The notes below the pieces were generated by a model that did no database searches, had not been told where the DNA came from, and was given only the letters and a program-made list of their open reading frames with translations. Shown one piece after another: positions 11,901 to 15,947 of a DNA stretch of 15,947 nt. Both the position numbers and the translations under genes were made by a program. The DNA comes from an uncultured Prevotella sp. Lineage in GTDB: Bacteria; Bacteroidota; Bacteroidia; Bacteroidales; Bacteroidaceae. The DNA is taken from the NCBI GenBank assembly GCA_937877685.1, contig CALFGU010000110.1:1-15947 (forward strand), given 5' to 3'. The stretch's first letter is position 1. Each line of letters opens with the position of its first letter.

Positions 11901-13925
11901 GTGGCAAACTTTCAACTTCATTCGAAATACCAACCTATGGGCGACCAACCCGAGGCAATCCGTCAACTTACAGAGGGATTGCGCAATGGGGTAGAGGCGC
12001 AGACATTGTTGGGTGTGACAGGGTCGGGAAAAACCTTCACGATTGCCAACGTGATTGCGCAAATGAACAAACCCGTCTTGGTGTTGAGTCATAACAAGAC
12101 GCTTGCGGCGCAATTGTATGCCGAATTTAAGGGTTTCTTTCCCAATAATGCGGTGGAATATTACGTGAGTTATTACGATTATTACCAACCCGAGGCATAT
12201 ATAGCGGCTACGGATACCTATATTGAGAAGGATTTGGCGATTAATGAGGATATTGATAAATTGCGATTGGCGGCCACTTCCTCGTTGCTCTCAGGGCGTA
12301 ATGACGTAATCGTTGTTTCGTCCGTCTCTTGCATTTATGGTATGGGCAATCCCGCAGCCTTTTACGAAAATGTGATTGAGTTGCAGGTGGGTAAGGTGCT
12401 TGCTCCCGAGGTTTTGCTACGTCGCTTGATTGATGCGCTTTACACCCGCAACGATGTGGCACCTCAGGCTGGCAATTTCCGAGTGAAGGGCGACACGGTG
12501 GATATCTATTTGGCGTATGCCGATGAGATGATTCGCGTAACCTTTTGGGATAACGAGATTGACAGTATTGAGCAAGTGTGTGCCACTTCTGGGGTGCGCA
12601 TGGCGACATTTAAGGAATACAAAATCTATCCTGCTAACCTCTTTCTCACGTCAAAGGAGACGCAAGAAATGGCTATCCGAAAAATACAAGACGACCTTTT
12701 GGTGCGCCTTGACGAATTGCGTGAAGTGGGGAAGGAACTGGAGGCAAAACGACTGGAAGAGCGCGTGAGTTATGACATTGAGATGATTCGTGAACTCGGA
12801 CATTGCAGTGGGATTGAGAACTACTCGCGCTACTTTGACGGTCGCGAACCTGGCACTCGCCCTTATTGCTTGCTGGATTTCTTTCCCGAAGATTTCTTAA
12901 TCGTCATCGACGAAAGCCATGTGAGTGTACCCCAAATCTCTGCCATGTATGGAGGCGACCGTTCCCGAAAGACGGCACTCGTTGAGTATGGTTTCCGCCT
13001 TCCTGCCGCTTTAGACAATCGCCCTCTGAGATTTGATGAATTCCAAGAGTTGGCGAAGCAAGTGATTTACATTAGTGCTACGCCCGCCAAGTATGAGTTG
13101 GAGCAGAGTCAGGGTATTGTCGTTGACCAAGTGATTCGCCCAACGGGACTTCTTGACCCGCCCATTGAAATTCGCCCTAACGATTGCCCCGTTGACAATC
13201 TGATGGAAGAAATTCAGATTTGCATGGAGCGCGATGAGCGGGTGTTGGTCACCACTTTGACAAAGAAAATGGCGGAAGAACTTTCGGAATATCTGCTTGA
13301 CCATGGAGTGCGCACGGCGTATATTCATAGTGATGTGGAAACGTTAGAGCGTGTGCAGATTATGGAAGATTTGCGCCGCGGAATCTATCAAGTGTTGGTG
13401 GGAGTCAATCTCTTGCGCGAGGGGTTGGACCTTCCGGAAGTGGCACTCGTAGCCATTTTAGACGCAGATAAAGAAGGCTTCCTTCGTGACACTCGCAGTT
13501 TGACGCAAACGGCAGGGCGTGCGGCGCGAAACGTAAATGGGCGCGTCATTATGTATGCCGATAAGATTACTCCCTCAATGCAACAAACCATTGATGAGAC
13601 GGAGCGCCGACGTATGAAGCAGATTCGCTACAATACGGAGCATGGTATTACGCCAAAGCCCATTGTCAAGGACTTTAACACTACGGAACTCTCGGCGCTC
13701 AATAAGAATGCCGTTGAGCGTAAGGCGGAAAAGAATTCTTATGCACAAAAGACGGTGATTGAGCAAGCTGCGGAATCCGCCGTGACTTATGGCAAGAAGG
13801 CGGGTGAAACGCGTGAACAGCGTATCGAACGTTTGCGCAAGCAAATGAAAGATGCGGCTGCAAAGTTTGATTTTATTTTGGCGGCTCAGTTGCGTGATGA
13901 ACTTTTAACCCTTGAAGCGGAATGA
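11901..13925 (+). CDS. uvrB: Excinuclease ABC subunit B (UvrB)
   Basis: The damage-verifying helicase of nucleotide excision repair; it is loaded by UvrA and recruits UvrC for incision. The 674-residue length is normal. Visible parts: FQLHSKYQPMGDQPEAI at the N-terminus; Walker A GVTGSGKT at 38-45; the DNA-clamping beta-hairpin around YYDYYQPEAYI at 91-101; Walker B DESH at 337-340; RPTGLLDPPIEIRP at 413-426; helicase motifs GVNLLREGLDLPEV (501-514) and QTAGRAARN (536-544); and a C-terminal UVR motif at 637-671 that contacts UvrC. All catalytic motifs are intact. The start is GTG: an in-frame TAA lies 15 bases upstream, and the next ATG (residue 13) would remove part of the conserved N-terminus. 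The stop codon overlaps the start of the transporter gene by 4 bases (ATGA). Confidence 0.97.
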   Translation: MANFQLHSKYQPMGDQPEAIRQLTEGLRNGVEAQTLLGVTGSGKTFTIANVIAQMNKPVLVLSHNKTLAAQLYAEFKGFFPNNAVEYYVSYYDYYQPEAYIAATDTYIEKDLAINEDIDKLRLAATSSLLSGRNDVIVVSSVSCIYGMGNPAAFYENVIELQVGKVLAPEVLLRRLIDALYTRNDVAPQAGNFRVKGDTVDIYLAYADEMIRVTFWDNEIDSIEQVCATSGVRMATFKEYKIYPANLFLTSKETQEMAIRKIQDDLLVRLDELREVGKELEAKRLEERVSYDIEMIRELGHCSGIENYSRYFDGREPGTRPYCLLDFFPEDFLIVIDESHVSVPQISAMYGGDRSRKTALVEYGFRLPAALDNRPLRFDEFQELAKQVIYISATPAKYELEQSQGIVVDQVIRPTGLLDPPIEIRPNDCPVDNLMEEIQICMERDERVLVTTLTKKMAEELSEYLLDHGVRTAYIHSDVETLERVQIMEDLRRGIYQVLVGVNLLREGLDLPEVALVAILDADKEGFLRDTRSLTQTAGRAARNVNGRVIMYADKITPSMQQTIDETERRRMKQIRYNTEHGITPKPIVKDFNTTELSALNKNAVERKAEKNSYAQKTVIEQAAESAVTYGKKAGETREQRIERLRKQMKDAAAKFDFILAAQLRDELLTLEAE

Positions 13926-14866
13926 AACAATTCTTAAAAAACTGGACACTTCCCGTGGCGATGGTGGTGGGTGCCTTGACGTATTTCATATTAGCAAATG
14001 TACCCATCTTTACTCCCGTTAAACCCTTTATATTAAGCGCAGTAGAGGAACTTCAACCTATCTTGATTTTCACGTTACTCTTCGTGTCGTTTTGCAAAAT
14101 CGATCCGCGAAAAATGCGTTTCTGTAAGTGGCACCTGTGGGCGTTGCTCATCCAAGCGAGTCTCTTCCTGGCATGCGTAGGTTTCTGTGCCTTGTTCCCA
14201 GAATCGCTTTGGCGAGTGGTTGTTGAGGGAGCGATGCTCTGCTTTATCGCTCCGACGGCAATAGCAGCCGTAGTGGTGACCTCAAAACTTGGAGCGCGCC
14301 CCGAAAGTTTGGCGGCCTACATCGTGCTTGCCAATTTGCAAACGGCGATTCTTGTTCCAGCGGCGGTGCCTCTGATTTTCCCCGAACACGAAGGCACATT
14401 CATCAGTTCCTTTTTGCTCATCATGAGTCGCGTGTTCCCCTTATTGCTTTGCCCATTTATCTGCGCCGTTGTGGCACGTAAGTTTCTCCGTAAGTGGGTA
14501 GACCTAATGAACGCACAAAAAGACCTTTCCTTCTATCTTTGGGCCTTTGCGCTTGCTTTGGCTATCGGAATCTCCACACGAAGTCTTGTCAATAGCACGG
14601 TGCCCCTCTTCTTCCAAGTTTCAATTGCCATCGTGTCGCTCCTTTGTTGTGTGCTTCAATTCACGATAGGCAGAATGTTAGGTCGCCGTTATGATGATGA
14701 AATTTGTTGTGGTCAAGGCATGGGACAGAAAAACACCATCTTCGCCATTTGGTTAGGTTACACCTTCTTGACCCCAGTAAGTTCCATCGCAGGCGGATTC
14801 TATAGCGTGTGGCACAATATTTATAATTCTTGGCAACTATATAAGAAGTGTAAACAGAAGGTGTGA
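13922..14866 (+). CDS. BASS-like (bile acid:sodium symporter superfamily) membrane transporter
   Basis: A 314-residue polytopic protein with about nine or ten hydrophobic segments. Two regions resemble the core of the bile acid:sodium symporter superfamily: CFIAPTAIAAVVVTSKLGAR at 107-126 (broken helix with P and T residues, followed by ANLQTAILVPAAVP) and GQGMGQKNTIFAIWLGYTFL at 264-283, which matches the conserved G-E/Q-x-G-x-(Q/K)-N segment before the last helices. The classic sodium-site residues are not all obvious, so the substrate and ion are unknown. The ATG overlaps the uvrB stop by 4 bases, implying translational coupling. There is no known functional link between UvrB and this transporter; they may simply share a promoter. 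Product naming is at superfamily level only. Confidence 0.7.
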   Translation: MKQFLKNWTLPVAMVVGALTYFILANVPIFTPVKPFILSAVEELQPILIFTLLFVSFCKIDPRKMRFCKWHLWALLIQASLFLACVGFCALFPESLWRVVVEGAMLCFIAPTAIAAVVVTSKLGARPESLAAYIVLANLQTAILVPAAVPLIFPEHEGTFISSFLLIMSRVFPLLLCPFICAVVARKFLRKWVDLMNAQKDLSFYLWAFALALAIGISTRSLVNSTVPLFFQVSIAIVSLLCCVLQFTIGRMLGRRYDDEICCGQGMGQKNTIFAIWLGYTFLTPVSSIAGGFYSVWHNIYNSWQLYKKCKQKV

Positions 14867-14909
14867 GGCGATTGTTAAACGTTTTACTATCTGCAACTTA
14901 AACATAATG

Positions 14910-14959
14910 AAACGCACAACGGCTGAAATCCAAATTAGGACTTCAGCCGTTGTGCGTTT
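14910..14959. terminator. Strong bidirectional terminator hairpin
   Basis: AAACGCACAACGGCTGAA (14910-14927) pairs perfectly with 14942-14959 over 18 bases, with a 14-base loop. It sits between the convergent ends of the BASS-like gene (plus) and the four-helix membrane protein gene (minus). Stems begin with AAA on one side and end in TTT on the other, so short U-tracts exist in both directions. Confidence 0.85.
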
Positions 14960-14976
14960 ATGAGAACCAAGGGAGA

Positions 14977-15369
14977 TTAATCTAATTCTCCGCTCTCGTT
15001 TTCCTTCTTGATTTCAGCGGGAATGCGGAAAGCGGTATAAAGTTCAATGAATGCCGCAATGCAGAGTGCCACTTGCCATTCATCACCGCGGAAAGGCGCA
15101 ATCGCATTAACCTTCATGATGAACATGAAACCCGCCGCGATGAGCAAGAATGAGGCAATGATTTGCTGGCGACGCAAACGGATTAGGGCAACATTCTTAC
15201 CCTCATAGCGCTGAAGGAGTTGCATGCATCCGAATGCCAATGCGCCACAAGTATATACGTAAGCCGCATGCGTAATCAGTGAAGGTTCCATGGGCATGAG
15301 TGCACCGATTAGCATTAAGATGCCCCCAAGGTTATAAATGATTGCTTGAAATTTTGTAAGTTCTTTCAT
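14977..15369 (-). CDS. Conserved four-helix membrane protein of unknown function
   Basis: A 130-residue protein with four predicted membrane segments at about 8-26, 33-52, 68-86 and 99-115, a basic cytoplasmic loop between helices 2 and 3 (RYEGKNVALIRLRRQQ), and a polar acidic tail (KKENESGELD). It resembles small inner-membrane proteins that follow ftsB/divIC-like genes in Prevotella and Bacteroides, but I cannot name a function. The ATG lies 9 bases after the stop of the ftsB-like gene, so the two form an operon. No catalytic motif is visible. Confidence 0.8.
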   Translation of the reverse strand: MKELTKFQAIIYNLGGILMLIGALMPMEPSLITHAAYVYTCGALAFGCMQLLQRYEGKNVALIRLRRQQIIASFLLIAAGFMFIMKVNAIAPFRGDEWQVALCIAAFIELYTAFRIPAEIKKENESGELD

Positions 15370-15378
15370 ACCTGTAAG

Positions 15379-15681
15379 TTATTCAATAACATAGACGTCT
15401 TCGTCTGCTTTTCTCATAAATAAGTGCATGCGTGCCACTTCTTCAACTACGTCAGGGTCGTTTTGAAGTCCGTCAAGTTCTTTTTTATTAATTTCAAATT
15501 GCTTTTTAAGTGACTGAATTTCTTCTCGCAAAGCCTTATTCTCTTGTCTAATTTGATAGCGACGCCACAAACTATTCGTGTCGAGCACTCCAATAATAAG
15601 GGCAAAGATTAAGAGCGTCCAAACGTATTTGAACTTCCATACCCATTTTTTTATTCCAGAAAGTAATTGTTTGCCTTGCAT
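15379..15681 (-). CDS. Septum formation initiator family protein (FtsB/DivIC-like)
   Basis: A 100-residue bitopic inner-membrane protein of the divisome. It has a short basic cytoplasmic tail (KKWVWKFK), one membrane helix at about 18-34, a periplasmic coiled coil at about 40-75 (RQENKALREEIQSLKKQFEI), and the family ending DVVEEVARMHLFMRKADEDV, in which FMR/K-ADED-V corresponds to the conserved end of FtsB/DivIC proteins that binds the FtsQ/DivIB partner. I chose the ATG at 15681 (MQGKQLL): the in-frame ATG at 15771 would add 30 residues with no conservation and would need an almost leaderless mRNA from the -7 element at 15787. The gene heads an operon with the four-helix protein. Confidence 0.88.
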   Translation of the reverse strand: MQGKQLLSGIKKWVWKFKYVWTLLIFALIIGVLDTNSLWRRYQIRQENKALREEIQSLKKQFEINKKELDGLQNDPDVVEEVARMHLFMRKADEDVYVIE

Positions 15682-15786
15682 AGTCGCTATGAATTGATAG
15701 TGGAATTCCCATCCGAGGGTGGGAGCGGTGTTATGAGAATGAAGACTTAAAAACGGAACGTAGAGTTCCATTCATCCTCCATTCTG

Positions 15787-15794
15787 CAAATTTA
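15787..15794 (-). promoter_or_regulatory. -7 element of the ftsB-like operon
   Basis: The minus strand reads TAAATTTG, fitting TAnnTTTG, about 106 bases before the chosen ATG at 15681. No good -33 TTTG is seen. It lies downstream of the tRNA terminator, so the operon appears to have its own promoter. Confidence 0.45.
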
Positions 15795-15831
15795 CAACTT
15801 AATCTCGGATTAAGCACCTTGGGGAATACTT

Positions 15832-15867
15832 AAAACAAAAAAACAACCACTTCATTTGAAGCAGTTG
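15832..15867 (-). terminator. Intrinsic terminator of tRNA-His
   Basis: On the minus strand CAACTGCTTC, loop AAAT, GAAGTGGTTG forms a 10-bp stem (two G-U pairs) followed by a run of seven T. It lies 10 bases after the tRNA CCA end, a classic rho-independent terminator. Confidence 0.85.
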
Positions 15868-15876
15868 CCTTTTTCT

Positions 15877-15947
15877 TGGGGTGCCCGATGGGACTCGAAC
15901 CCACGACATTCAGAACCACAATCTGACGCTCTAACCAACTGAACTAC
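15877..15947 (-). tRNA. tRNA-His (GTG anticodon), cut by the window end
   Basis: Minus-strand sequence folds as a tRNA. The D arm is GTTC...GAGC, the anticodon stem TCAGA/TCTGA has loop TTGTGGT giving anticodon GTG (His), and the T arm GTGGG TTCGAGT CCCAT is intact. The 3' acceptor strand CGGGCAC is followed by discriminator C and an encoded CCA (15877-15879). C at position 73 is the known histidine identity base, which pairs with the extra G at -1. Only the last base of the 5' acceptor strand is inside the window; about seven bases, including G-1, lie beyond it. Confidence 0.95.

Noticed and set aside
15682..15771. 30-residue extension of the FtsB-like protein
   Set aside because: The added sequence has no family match and would need a start almost at the transcription start.

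Overview
The window looks like a chromosomal segment from a Bacteroidales bacterium, most probably Prevotellaceae. The evidence is: TAnnTTTG-type -7 promoter elements (TAACTTTG, TACCTTTG) upstream of several genes instead of sigma70 boxes; no clear Shine-Dalgarno sequences; a PiT phosphate permease with a long PhoU-like tail; a short FtsB/DivIC-like protein; and an M6 protease ending in a short DLSGRKV / KGSIYVKDGRKV tail. The genus is inference; no 16S or species-specific marker is present.

Layout, left to right. 1-802: an XRE-type DNA-binding regulator with a 5' region carrying a -7 element and a small inverted repeat. 803-1253: non-coding, with a long hairpin. 1254-3091: a polysaccharide flippase followed by a bacterial SUI1/eIF1-like protein. 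3092-3289: an array of degenerate short repeats. 3290-4183: a membrane-anchored protein with three ComEA-like helix-hairpin-helix units. 4184-5385: a very AT-rich insert with a structured leader, a 37-codon membrane microprotein not annotated by size-limited ORF calling, and an ICMT/PEMT-like membrane methyltransferase whose start codon overlaps the microprotein's stop. 5386-6927: a ComEC/Rec2-type channel protein. 6929-7018: a perfect 32-bp inverted repeat between convergent genes. 7028-9295 (minus): the PiT transporter. 9296-9907: non-coding, with a repeat also found at 3204. 9908-11707: a secreted M6 metalloprotease. 11901-14866: uvrB with a BASS-like transporter overlapping its stop by 4 bases. 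14910-14959: a strong two-way terminator. 14977-15681 (minus): a four-helix membrane protein downstream of an ftsB/divIC-like gene. 15877-15947 (minus): tRNA-His, cut off by the window end, with its own terminator.

How the genes relate: most are housekeeping genes (nucleotide excision repair, cell division, phosphate uptake, tRNA, envelope polysaccharide export). The HHH protein and ComEC are plausible partners in DNA uptake or periplasmic DNA handling, but an AT-rich block separates them. That block, with its microprotein-methyltransferase pair, is the part of the window least explained by known gene families and the best candidate for something undescribed. The other unexplained signal is non-coding: two related purine-rich hairpins (6929 and 11737) and a dispersed AGTTTTTCCTAAGTCTCAAA-like repeat in two intergenic regions.
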